Source: Frankiales bacterium
GTDB taxonomy: Bacteria; Actinomycetota; Actinomycetes; JAFAQI01
Assembly (NCBI GenBank): GCA_025980465.1
Contig: JAICXJ010000010.1
Coordinates: forward strand, 22,338 to 86,337
Length of the DNA: 64,000 nucleotides
Reading direction: 5' to 3'
Part shown: in pieces, positions 26,775 to 34,260 of the stretch
Position numbering within the stretch: the stretch's first letter is position 1
Layout of the letters: every line of letters starts with the position of its first letter
Translations under genes and position numbers: made by a program
Notes under the pieces: generated by a model
What the model was told of the DNA's origin: nothing
What the model saw: the letters and a program-made list of their open reading frames with translations, nothing else
Database searches by the model: none

Positions 26775-28135
26775 TGAGCCCGCAGGACGCCGCGTTCCTG
26801 CTTCCCGAAACCCGCGAGCAGCCGATGCACGTCGGCGGGCTGCAACTATTCCGCCGGCCGCAGGGTGAGGGCCGCGACTACCTCACCGACATGTACCAGC
26901 AGCTTCTCGCGGTGGAGGGGATCTCCTCGACGTTTCGCAAACGCGCGCATCGCTCTGTGACCACACTCGGTCAATGGACCTGGGTCGATGACGACGAGAT
27001 CGACCTGGAGCACCACATCCGTCACTCCGCGCTTCCGGATCCGGGCCGGATCCGCGAGCTGCTGGCGCTGACCTCCCGGCTGCACAGCACATTGCTGGAC
27101 CGGCATCGCCCGCTGTGGGAGATGCACCTGATCGAAGGTCTGCAGGACGGTCGGTTCGCGGTGTACACCAAGATCCACCACGCCCTGATGGATGGGGTTT
27201 CCGGGCTGCGGCTGCTCCAGCGCTCGCTCACCACCGACCCGGACGATCGCACGCTCGCGGCGCCGTACCTCGACGACGAGCCGCAGCACTCGCATCGCCC
27301 CGGACCCACCTCCGCGGTCGCCGCCCTGCCCGGGCTCGCCAAGGGGGCGCTGAGCGAACTGGCCGCGATCGGACCGCTCGCGCTTCGGGCGGCGGAGCGG
27401 CTGGTGCGCGAGCAGGCCGCCGCGTTGCCAACGGCGGCGCCTCGCACGATCCTCAACGGCGCCATCACCGGCTCCCGTCGATTCGCCGCCCAGTCGTGGG
27501 AGCTGTCGCGCCTGCGCGACGTCGCAAAGTCTGCCGGTGTCACCCTCAACGACGCGTTGCTTGCGATGTGCGCGGGTGCCCTTCGCAGCTATCTCACTGA
27601 ACAGAACGCGCTGCCCGCCGCGCCACTCGTCGCGATGGTGCCGGTATCGCTTCGCGCCGTTGGCGCCGAGGACAAGGGCGGCAACGCCGTCGGGTCGATC
27701 CTGGCGAATCTCGCCACCGACGAGGCTGACCCGGCCCGTCGGCTCGAGACGATCAGCTCCTCGATGCGAGCCGGCAAGGAGATGCTCGCGAGCATGACGC
27801 CGCTGCAGATCTACGCCGTCTCAGCGGTCGCGATGGCGCCGATGGCGATGAGCTCGTTCTTCGGCATCAACCGGTTCCTGCCGCCGCCGTTCAACCTGGT
27901 CATCTCGAACGTTCCCGGGCCGAGGATGCCGCTGTGGCTCGCCGGTTCCCGGCTCGACGCGTTCTACCCGCTCTCGATCCCGACCGTCGGCCAGGCACTC
28001 AACATCACGGTCACCAGCTACGTCGACCACATGGAGTTCGGGCTGACCGGGTGCCGACGCCACGTGCCACACCTGCAAAGATTGCTCGGTCACCTCGAGG
28101 ATTCACTGCTGGACCTCGAGACCGCCGTCGGCTGA
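26774..28135 (+). CDS. Wax ester synthase/diacylglycerol acyltransferase (WS/DGAT)
   Basis: A 453-residue acyltransferase that uses acyl-CoA to esterify fatty alcohols or diacylglycerol. The catalytic motif HHALMDG (HHxxxDG, about residue 136) is intact; MSPQDAAFLLPETREQPMHV opens the protein as in the family; PFNLVISNVPGPRMPLWLAG is the conserved C-terminal block. The ATG at 26774 shares a base with the SDR stop (TGATG); GTG 26765 in the same frame would add three residues. It would make storage wax esters or triacylglycerol from products of the upstream oxidoreductases (inference). Confidence 0.93.
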   Translation: MSPQDAAFLLPETREQPMHVGGLQLFRRPQGEGRDYLTDMYQQLLAVEGISSTFRKRAHRSVTTLGQWTWVDDDEIDLEHHIRHSALPDPGRIRELLALTSRLHSTLLDRHRPLWEMHLIEGLQDGRFAVYTKIHHALMDGVSGLRLLQRSLTTDPDDRTLAAPYLDDEPQHSHRPGPTSAVAALPGLAKGALSELAAIGPLALRAAERLVREQAAALPTAAPRTILNGAITGSRRFAAQSWELSRLRDVAKSAGVTLNDALLAMCAGALRSYLTEQNALPAAPLVAMVPVSLRAVGAEDKGGNAVGSILANLATDEADPARRLETISSSMRAGKEMLASMTPLQIYAVSAVAMAPMAMSSFFGINRFLPPPFNLVISNVPGPRMPLWLAGSRLDAFYPLSIPTVGQALNITVTSYVDHMEFGLTGCRRHVPHLQRLLGHLEDSLLDLETAVG

Positions 28136-28174
28136 TCGATCGCAGCGGCGACGCGTTCGGCACAAAAGGACAGC

Positions 28175-29044
28175 ATGAATCGACACGACTTCCTCAGCGG
28201 GCTCCATGAGCAGCTGGCGCCGCGGTCATACCTCGAGATCGGGATTCGCGACGGGTTGGGACTGGCTCGATCGCGGACCCGGACGATCGGCGTCGACCCG
28301 GACTACGCGATCACCAAAGAGCTGCGCTGTGACCTGCAGCTGGTCAAGGCCACCAGCGATGACTTCTTCGCCCGGCCTGATGCGCTCGCCCACTTCCCTG
28401 CGGGCGTCGTGGACTACACGTTCATCGACGGGATGCACCTTTTCGAGTTCGCGTTCCGCGATTTCATCAACGCCGAGAAGGTGAGTACGCCGGGCAGCGT
28501 GATCGTGATCGATGACATGTTGCCGCGTCGGGTCTCGGAAGCGGCCCGGGACCGCCACACGAGCTTCTGGACCGGCGATGTCTACAAGCTGACCGCGGTG
28601 CTGGAGAAGTACCGGCCCGACCTTGCGGTCTTGCCGGTCGACACCGCACCCACCGGGGTGGTGATCGTCGCGGGCCTGGACCCGAACAGCACCGTCCTGT
28701 CCGAGCACTACCAAGAAATCCTGGATGAGCACGTCGTCCCGGATCCGCAGCCGGTGCCGGACGAGGTTTTTACCCGAAGCACTGCCGCCGAGCCCGACCA
28801 GGTTCTGGCCGCAGACATCTGGGACGCCCTGATCTCGGCCCGGGACTCCGATGCGGCACCGGCACAGGTCCTGGCCGCGGTGCGCGCCCTGCGCGGCACC
28901 TCGACCTACGTTGCCGTCCCCGATGCCCGGGTGCCATCGCAGCCGAACTGGCCGCGGTCGGCCGCCCGTGGCGGCGGCAAGCGTGGACCGGCGCGGCGCG
29001 GACGACTTCACCGGATCCGCAAGGCCATCGCGCGTCGGATCTGA
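28175..29044 (+). CDS. Class I SAM-dependent methyltransferase-like protein
   Basis: A 289-residue protein. The N-terminal half has the Methyltransf_24-type Rossmann core: YLEIGIRDGLGLARSRTRTI (motif I, in which GxGxG is degenerate), VDPDYAITKELRCD, and FIDGMHLFEFAFRDFINAE with VIVIDDMLPR, typical of enzymes acting on sugars or glycolipids. The C-terminal 60 residues are basic (GGGKRGPARRGRLHRIRKAI), perhaps binding nucleic acid or lipid. AAAGGA lies before the ATG. It lies 39 nt after the WS/DGAT gene and may be its operon partner; the substrate is unknown. Confidence 0.72.
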   Translation: MNRHDFLSGLHEQLAPRSYLEIGIRDGLGLARSRTRTIGVDPDYAITKELRCDLQLVKATSDDFFARPDALAHFPAGVVDYTFIDGMHLFEFAFRDFINAEKVSTPGSVIVIDDMLPRRVSEAARDRHTSFWTGDVYKLTAVLEKYRPDLAVLPVDTAPTGVVIVAGLDPNSTVLSEHYQEILDEHVVPDPQPVPDEVFTRSTAAEPDQVLAADIWDALISARDSDAAPAQVLAAVRALRGTSTYVAVPDARVPSQPNWPRSAARGGGKRGPARRGRLHRIRKAIARRI

Positions 29045-29228
29045 AAACCGGGGCACCATCCGAAGTGACTACGACGCGCACGATCTGGTTACACCGCGCG
29101 GCCGAGTCGGTTGCACCACTCGATTGGCCTAAAGTTGCGCCCGCCGGAGGATGCCTCGGCCCCGGCCCATCGACGATCCTTGTGTTATCGGCACCTCACG
29201 CCCGCTGAGGTGCACGGGGAGGACCGCG

Positions 29229-29477
29229 ATGCCACTCACTGCCGAAGAAGTGGAGCAGCTTCGACGCATTCACCAGCTTGCGCAGTTCGGCGAGCTGCCG
29301 GCCACTATGCAGGCCCTCTTTGATGAGCTTCGGGCTCGTCACGCTGACGAGGAGCTGATCGCACCAAATCTGGACGTTCAGGTCATTCCCCGTCAACGCA
29401 CGCGCGAGGAAGCACTCGACGACTACGACGAGCTCGACGAGTACGACGACGTCCCGGTCGCCGCAGCAGCCTGGTAA
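29229..29477 (+). CDS. Small acidic protein of unknown function
   Basis: An 82-residue protein. The N-terminal part is predicted to be helical (EEVEQLRRIHQLAQFGELPA) and the end is strongly acidic (EEALDDYDELDEYDDV). The ATG has a clear GGGGAGG ribosome site 6 nt upstream, which supports a real gene. I know no family; the shape resembles small actinobacterial regulators or RNA polymerase-associated peptides, but this is only appearance. Next gene starts 86 nt on. Confidence 0.5.
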   Translation: MPLTAEEVEQLRRIHQLAQFGELPATMQALFDELRARHADEELIAPNLDVQVIPRQRTREEALDDYDELDEYDDVPVAAAAW

Positions 29478-29563
29478 GCCCGGTCCCAGGCGTCGGCCTG
29501 AACCGAAGCAGTTCCCTCGACGTAGTCACTCATGATCGGAACTTGAGTGATGGGGAGCTGTTC

Positions 29564-30025
29564 ATGGACGCTTCGACGGTGACCGGCCGCTCTGCCGCCC
29601 GCCCGGTGGCGACACGCAGGGGCGCGGTAACACTCGTCGCCCGGGTCGTCGGGGTGGCGATGCTCGCCGTGACGGCGGCGATCCATTTGCGGCTGTACAG
29701 CCACTACGGCTACCGGCACATCCCGACCGAGGGCAATCTGTTCCTGCTCAACGTCATCGGGGGTTTCACGCTCGCCGTAGTTGTGCTTGCGACTCCGAGG
29801 CGCTGGCTTGGTATCGCCGCCTTCGGGGGCGCCGGGTACGAGCTTGTGACCCTCGCCGGCTTCGTCTACGCCATCTACCGGTCACTTTTCGGCTTTCGCG
29901 CATCGACTGGCGAACCGCTGTGGAAGGACGCCGTCACGGCTGAGGCCATCGGGATCGTCGTGTTGTCGGGCATCACGCTCGCCGCGCTGAACCGCTGGCG
30001 TACTCGACCCGTGACGGAGGGATGA
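29564..30025 (+). CDS. Small integral membrane protein
   Basis: A 153-residue protein with four predicted membrane helices (LVARVVGVAMLAVTAAIHL, LFLLNVIGGFTLAVVVLA, WLGIAAFGGAGYELVTLAGF, AEAIGIVVLSGITLAAL). Between helices 1 and 2 lies a Tyr/His-rich loop (LRLYSHYGYRHIPTEGN). GGGGAG lies 6 nt before ATG 29564, which decides the start against TTG 29543. Its stop overlaps the sigma-factor start as ATGA. It therefore belongs to a sigma/anti-sigma operon and may be the envelope partner or target (inference). Confidence 0.7.
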   Translation: MDASTVTGRSAARPVATRRGAVTLVARVVGVAMLAVTAAIHLRLYSHYGYRHIPTEGNLFLLNVIGGFTLAVVVLATPRRWLGIAAFGGAGYELVTLAGFVYAIYRSLFGFRASTGEPLWKDAVTAEAIGIVVLSGITLAALNRWRTRPVTEG

Positions 30026-30546
30026 TTACCTGCGTGGACCGCGCCGAGGAGACGGCGTTGCGCGAACTGTACGACGCGCACGCCGGCGCCTTGCTGGCCT
30101 ACGCCATCCGGCTGACGAACGGTGACCGGGGTAGAGCCGAGGACGTCGTCCAGGAGACCCTGCTTCGGGCCTGGCGGCATCGCGACGCCCTCGACGAGGA
30201 TCGTGGCCCGATCCGACCGTGGCTGTTCACCGTCGCCCACCATGTCGCGATCGATGCTTACCGGGCTCGTGCCGCCCGACCCACCGAAGTCGGCGACGCT
30301 GTCCTTGCCGCCGTGCCCTCAGCAGATGTCATCGACGCGAGCCTGGACCGGTTGGTGATCAGCGACGCGATGCAGTCGCTGTCGCCGGAGCATCGTGCCG
30401 TCATCGTCGAGACCTACTACCGCGGCCGGTCGGTGGCACAAGCTGCCGTCGCCCTCGGTGTGCCTCCCGGCACCGTCAAATCGCGCACCTTCTATGCACT
30501 GCGGGCGCTGAAGCTCGCATTGACCGAACGCGGCGTGAGCACATGA
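30022..30546 (+). CDS. ECF sigma factor (SigL/SigK-like)
   Basis: A 174-residue extracytoplasmic-function sigma factor. Region 2: LRELYDAHAGALLAYAIRLT, EDVVQETLLRAWRH and PWLFTVAHHVAIDAYR; region 4: LSPEHRAVIVETYYRGRSVA then GVPPGTVKSRTFYALRALK. It directs RNA polymerase to stress promoters. It lies between a membrane protein and a zinc-type anti-sigma gene, all with ATGA overlaps, so the three are made in coupled fashion. The layout recalls sigL-rslA of mycobacteria. Confidence 0.93.
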   Translation: MITCVDRAEETALRELYDAHAGALLAYAIRLTNGDRGRAEDVVQETLLRAWRHRDALDEDRGPIRPWLFTVAHHVAIDAYRARAARPTEVGDAVLAAVPSADVIDASLDRLVISDAMQSLSPEHRAVIVETYYRGRSVAQAAVALGVPPGTVKSRTFYALRALKLALTERGVST

Positions 30547-31205
30547 AGTGTCAGGATGCGACGCTTTCACTCGGCGCCTACCTGCTCGGGGCGCTCGAAC
30601 CGACTGAGTGCGCCGAAGTCGACGCGCACCTGCGCGAGTGCGCGGCCTGCCAACGCGAACTCGCCGAACTCGCCGGCCTGCCCTCGATGCTCGAGCAACT
30701 CAGGCTGGAGGATGTCGAAACCGGGCCGGCGATCACCCCACCCGACGACCTGTTCGACCGGGTCGCAGCCCGGGCCCGCGCCGAGGAACCGGCGCCGCAG
30801 CGCGGCCGGTTCATCCGGTACCGGCGACTGACAGCGGTGGCCGCAGCGGTCGTCGTACTCGGCGGCGTCGCTGTCGGCGCGGTCGCACTTAGCCACAACG
30901 ACGGGGGCTCCGCCGGGATCCGTACGGTGTCCGCGACGCGGGGTGCGGTCCGGATGACGGTGCAGCTGAAGTCCCAGACCGCCGGCACTGCGCTCGATGT
31001 CTCGGTGGCCGGGCTGCCTGAGAACGAGCACTGCTGGTTGGTGGCGTTCGGCAGGAACGGTACCCGGGATGTTGCGGGCCGGTGGGACGCGACCTACGGC
31101 GGCCATGCCCGGGTCACCGGATCGACACAGATCCCGCTCGATCAGCTCACCAAGCTGGTCCTGCTCGGCAGCAACCACCAGCCACTCGACCAGATCGCCG
31201 TCTAG
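30543..31205 (+). CDS. Zinc-containing anti-sigma factor (zf-HC2), membrane anchored
   Basis: A 220-residue protein. The N-terminal anti-sigma domain has the zinc motif HLRECAACQREL (HxxxCxxC), with Cys3 upstream (MKCQDATLSLGAYLLGALEP). A single membrane helix follows near residue 100 (LTAVAAAVVVLGGVAVGAVA). The extracytoplasmic part (GAVRMTVQLKSQ and LPENEHCWLVAFGRNGT) resembles the RskA/RslA C-terminal domain. It would hold the sigma factor inactive until an oxidative or envelope signal releases it. Start and sigma-factor stop overlap. Confidence 0.9.
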   Translation: MKCQDATLSLGAYLLGALEPTECAEVDAHLRECAACQRELAELAGLPSMLEQLRLEDVETGPAITPPDDLFDRVAARARAEEPAPQRGRFIRYRRLTAVAAAVVVLGGVAVGAVALSHNDGGSAGIRTVSATRGAVRMTVQLKSQTAGTALDVSVAGLPENEHCWLVAFGRNGTRDVAGRWDATYGGHARVTGSTQIPLDQLTKLVLLGSNHQPLDQIAV

Positions 31206-31384
31206 CGCTCGTGGGCCCGGCCGTGCGTGGCGGGCCTGGAGCCGCCGAACGGCGTAATTCCGCAGGTTTCGGTTTGCGCCACCGGCTGGTTTCGAACCGG
31301 CGCCGCAGCGGGCACCATCAAGGTTGTCGTACTCCGTTCGAGTGCATTCAGGACAGCCTGTTCCCCAGCTGTAGGAGCCGGATC

Positions 31385-31765
31385 GTGGAGTTGGCCGCCC
31401 GAGAGGTGCTTACTCTCGCGTTTTCGCGTCGGGCGCCCGCGATGGCCAGGCGGGCGGTGCGCGAGTTCGCCACTTCCACTCGATGTGCCGAGATTGCCGA
31501 CACCGCCGAGTTGCTCGCCTCCGAACTGGTCACTAACGCGGTCACGCATGGCCATGGCAAGGTCACGATGTTGATGGAGTCCGACGCCCGCGGTCTCGAG
31601 GTAACCGTCTGCGACGACAATCCGACCCGGCCCGCGATGGTCGACGGCGACCCGTTCTCGCTCGGGGGCAGGGGCTTGCATCTGGTCGAGCTGCTGGCCG
31701 ACGCGTGGGGAGTCACGCCGGACTCCGCCGGTCCCGGCAAGGGAGTCTGGTTCCGCCTGGCCTGA
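31385..31765 (+). CDS. RsbW-like serine kinase/anti-sigma ATPase (HATPase_c)
   Basis: A 126-residue single-domain GHKL ATPase. N box: LLASELVTNAVTHGHGKVTM; G1: VTVCDDNPTRPAMVD; G2: FSLGGRGLHLVELLAD; last box: GKGVWFRL. These small proteins phosphorylate STAS anti-sigma antagonists or bind sigma factors, as in the partner-switching RsbW/SpoIIAB systems of streptomycetes. GTG 31385 follows AGGAG at a suitable distance. No STAS gene is adjacent; one lies at 61118-61465. A 14-bp tandem repeat starts at its stop codon. Confidence 0.85.
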   Translation: MELAAREVLTLAFSRRAPAMARRAVREFATSTRCAEIADTAELLASELVTNAVTHGHGKVTMLMESDARGLEVTVCDDNPTRPAMVDGDPFSLGGRGLHLVELLADAWGVTPDSAGPGKGVWFRLA

Positions 31766-31830
31766 CGCTGCCGGCGTGACGCTGCCGTGGGTGGGGCCAG
31801 GGCTGTGGGGCCAGGGGCGTGGGCCAGGGC
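31763..31830. repeat. 14-bp-period tandem repeat
   Basis: Five units of about 14 bp run without a break from the stop codon: TGACGCTGCCGGCG, TGACGCTGCCGTGG, GTGGGGCCAGGGCT, GTGGGGCCAGGGGC and a shortened GTGGGCCAGGGC. Two related types of unit keep one phase. It ends 15 nt before the SOS box. Confidence 0.7.
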
Positions 31831-31845
31831 GAGCCCTTGACGACT

Positions 31846-31861
31846 TCGAACATGTGTTCGA
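31846..31861. promoter_or_regulatory. LexA binding site (SOS box) of the mutasome operon
   Basis: TCGAACATGTGTTCGA matches the mycobacterial/actinobacterial SOS consensus TCGAACNNNNGTTCGA exactly and lies 10 nt before the imuA' start. It fits the DNA-damage control known for imuA'-imuB and dnaE2. Confidence 0.93.
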
Positions 31862-31871
31862 AAATCGCTAG

Positions 31872-32597
31872 GTGACCGCCCCCGTCAGGACGCCGCCGAC
31901 GCCAGAACGGCAGCTGGCGCATCTAGGGGTGGTGTCGGGGTCGGCGCTCGGGGCGGCCTGGGGGTCACGGCCCACCGGACCGCAGCTGCCGGTGGTGGCG
32001 GCGCTGGAGCCATTGCTCCCGCAGGGGTTACGGCGGGGGAGCACGATCAGCGTCGAAGGATCGGTCTCACTGCTCCTGGCCTTGCTGTCGGCAGCGTCGG
32101 CGGATGGTGCCTGGTGTGTGCTGGTGGACCTGCCGCCGATCAGCGCCGAGGCAGCCCGCGATCACGGCGTGGATCTGGCCCGGCTGCCGCTGATCCCGGC
32201 GACTGGGTCCAACTGGGTCGCCGTGGTGGGCGCGTTGCTCGATGCCTTCGACATCGTCGTGGCCCGCTCACCGGCCCGGCTCACCGACACCGAGTTACGG
32301 CGGCTGACCGCCCGCACCCGGCAGCGGGGGGCAGTGCTGGTGCCGTTCCTGACCGACGGGACCCGCTGGCCGCTCGCCGACCTTCGGATGTCGGTCGAGC
32401 CCGGACAGTGGTCGGGGATCGGTGACGGTTACGGCCGGCTGCGACGCCGACAGGTCACCGTCACGGCCGCTGGTCGTGGGCAGGCGGTCCGGCCGCGATC
32501 GAGCGAGCTGTGGTTGCCGAATCCCCAGGGCAGTGTCGACGCGTGTCCGGCTGAGCCGGTCGCGCCGGTGCTCACGATCCATCCCCGCCATGGCTGA
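31872..32597 (+). CDS. imuA': ImuA'-like mutasome accessory protein
   Basis: A 241-residue RecA/SulA-like protein without a full Walker A: the place where RecA has its P-loop reads LPQGLRRGSTISVEGSVSLL. The following SADGAWCVLVDLPPISAEAA and RTRQRGAVLVPFLTDGTRWP match actinobacterial ImuA'. In mycobacteria ImuA' and ImuB bring DnaE2 to damaged DNA for error-prone bypass. GTG 31872 lies just after the SOS box. It overlaps imuB by 8 nt, which couples the two. Confidence 0.9.
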   Translation: MTAPVRTPPTPERQLAHLGVVSGSALGAAWGSRPTGPQLPVVAALEPLLPQGLRRGSTISVEGSVSLLLALLSAASADGAWCVLVDLPPISAEAARDHGVDLARLPLIPATGSNWVAVVGALLDAFDIVVARSPARLTDTELRRLTARTRQRGAVLVPFLTDGTRWPLADLRMSVEPGQWSGIGDGYGRLRRRQVTVTAAGRGQAVRPRSSELWLPNPQGSVDACPAEPVAPVLTIHPRHG

Positions 32598-34167
32598 CCC
32601 ACCGCGACTGGCGGTGCTGTGGTGCCCGGACTGGCCGGTGGTCGCCGCGCGGTCGAGTACCGGCGGTGGCCGGGGCGATGGCATCGCCGCCGCCGTAATG
32701 ACCGCGAACCACGTGGTGGCGTGTTCGCCGTACGCCCGAGAGTTCGGCGTACGGCGCGGGATGCGCCGTCGGGAAGCGCAGGCCCGCTGCCCGGACCTGG
32801 TGGTCATGGCGCGCGACGAAGCGGCGGAGGCACGCTGTTTCGAGCCGACCATCCAAGCGGTCGAGGCGGTGGTCGCTGGGGTCGAAGTGATGCGACCCGG
32901 TCTCATTGCAGTGGGCGCGGCGGGTCCGAGCCGATTCTTCGGTGGCGAGCCGGCGCTGGTCGAGGCGTTGCGCGATGCGGTGCAGGCCACCGTCGACGAC
33001 GTCGAGATCGGAGTCGCGGACGGCACCTTCGCCGCCGAGCAGGCCGCCCGGCGCGGCATCGTCGTACCAGCCGGGTCCTCGGCGGCCTTCCTTGCCGCCC
33101 TGCCGGTCGCCACTCTTGATGCGTTCGGCGACTCGCCGCTGGTGGACGTGCTGCAACGGTTGGGAATCCGGACCCTCGGCGGGTTCGCGGCGCTTCCCGC
33201 GAAAGATGTGTCGGCGCGGTTCGGGCCGTTAGGCGCCTGGGCGCATCGTCAGGCCGGTGGCCGTGACGACCGGCCGGTCGTGGTGCGCGAGCCGCCGCTC
33301 GAGTGCGCCGTTGCCGTGGAGTTCGAGCCGGCGGTCGACCGGGTCGACGTGATCGCATTCAGTGCCCGCAGCGTCGCCGAGAAGTTCATCGCCGACCTCG
33401 CCGCCCGGGCTCTGGCGTGTGCCTGCGTCGAACTGGAGGTCACGACCGAGAACGGCGAGCAGCTGGTACGTCGCTGGCGGCAGACCGGCGTACTGACCGC
33501 GCCCGACGTCATCGACCGAGTGCGTTGGCAGGTCGAGGGCTGGCTGCGACAGCAAAATGACTCCTCCTCGCAGCTGCCGTCAGCCGGAATCGTCCGGCTA
33601 CGGATAGTGCCGGTTGAGGTGGTCCCGACCGGCACCCACCAGCAGGCGTTGTGGGGCGGGGAAGGCGAATCCGGCGCCCGGGCTCGCCGGGCGCTGGCCC
33701 GGGTGCAGACCATGCTCGGCCTCGGTGCGGTGGTGCAGCCACTGGTGGCCGGCGGTCGTAGCCCGGTCCAGCGCACCGAGCTCGTCGCCTGGGGCGAAGA
33801 GCGGTCGCTGTCGCGGCAGCCATCCGATCCGTGGCCGGGCCGGCTGCCGTCACCCGCACCGTCGGTGGTGCTCGCTCCGCCGGCCCCGATCCAGCTGCTC
33901 GACGCGACCGGGCGCCCGGTCGTGGTCAGCGAGCGAGGTGCGGTGACTCGACCGCCGACCCGGCTGAGGATCGGCGGGGAGACCCCGGTGTCGGTGACTT
34001 CGTGGGCCGGGCCGTGGCCGGCGGACGAACGCTGGTGGGATCCGGCCAGCGCCGCCCGGGTAGCCCGGATGCAGCTGGTCGACGTACGAGGTCGCGCCTA
34101 CCTGGTGGCCGGTGAAATGTCCGCCGATCACACCCCCGGCTGGTTCCTGGAAGGCATCTATGACTAG
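32590..34167 (+). CDS. imuB: ImuB, catalytically inactive Y-family polymerase adaptor
   Basis: A 525-residue Y-family polymerase-like protein. The acidic active-site residues are missing: motif I reads RLAVLWCPDWPVVAA instead of DxD and the later SxDE motif is GAAGPSRFFGG, as in characterised ImuB. The helix-hairpin-helix region is LQRLGIRTLGGFAALPAKDV. A clamp-binding motif QQALWG (residues 351-356) corresponds to the QLPLWG of M. tuberculosis ImuB. It would join the beta clamp, ImuA' and DnaE2. ATG 32590 overlaps the imuA' end. The gap to dnaE2 holds three palindromes. Confidence 0.94.
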   Translation: MADPPRLAVLWCPDWPVVAARSSTGGGRGDGIAAAVMTANHVVACSPYAREFGVRRGMRRREAQARCPDLVVMARDEAAEARCFEPTIQAVEAVVAGVEVMRPGLIAVGAAGPSRFFGGEPALVEALRDAVQATVDDVEIGVADGTFAAEQAARRGIVVPAGSSAAFLAALPVATLDAFGDSPLVDVLQRLGIRTLGGFAALPAKDVSARFGPLGAWAHRQAGGRDDRPVVVREPPLECAVAVEFEPAVDRVDVIAFSARSVAEKFIADLAARALACACVELEVTTENGEQLVRRWRQTGVLTAPDVIDRVRWQVEGWLRQQNDSSSQLPSAGIVRLRIVPVEVVPTGTHQQALWGGEGESGARARRALARVQTMLGLGAVVQPLVAGGRSPVQRTELVAWGEERSLSRQPSDPWPGRLPSPAPSVVLAPPAPIQLLDATGRPVVVSERGAVTRPPTRLRIGGETPVSVTSWAGPWPADERWWDPASAARVARMQLVDVRGRAYLVAGEMSADHTPGWFLEGIYD

Positions 34168-34177
34168 CCAGACTCAT

Positions 34178-34246
34178 AGCAATGTGACATTGCTGTGGGC
34201 GATGTGGAATTGCTGCAGCGGTTTTCCGCAGCAATGTGACATTGCT
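34178..34246. repeat. Array of three 17-bp palindromes between imuB and dnaE2
   Basis: AGCAATGTGACATTGCT, a perfect 8+1+8 inverted repeat, occurs at 34178-34194 and again at 34230-34246. A degenerate copy (13 of 17 identical) lies at 34198-34214. Between the second and third copies TGCAGCGG/CCGCAGCA can form a stem with a TTTT loop (34214-34233). The array fills most of the 93-nt gap. It may be an operator, an mRNA processing site or a small repeat family. Confidence 0.8.
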
Positions 34247-34260
34247 CGAGGAGCGCAGTA

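Noticed and set aside
31270..31310. tRNA-like T-arm (GGTTTCGAACC)
   Set aside because: The stem is only 4 bp, no acceptor or anticodon stem can be built, and no CCA-proximal pairing exists on either strand.
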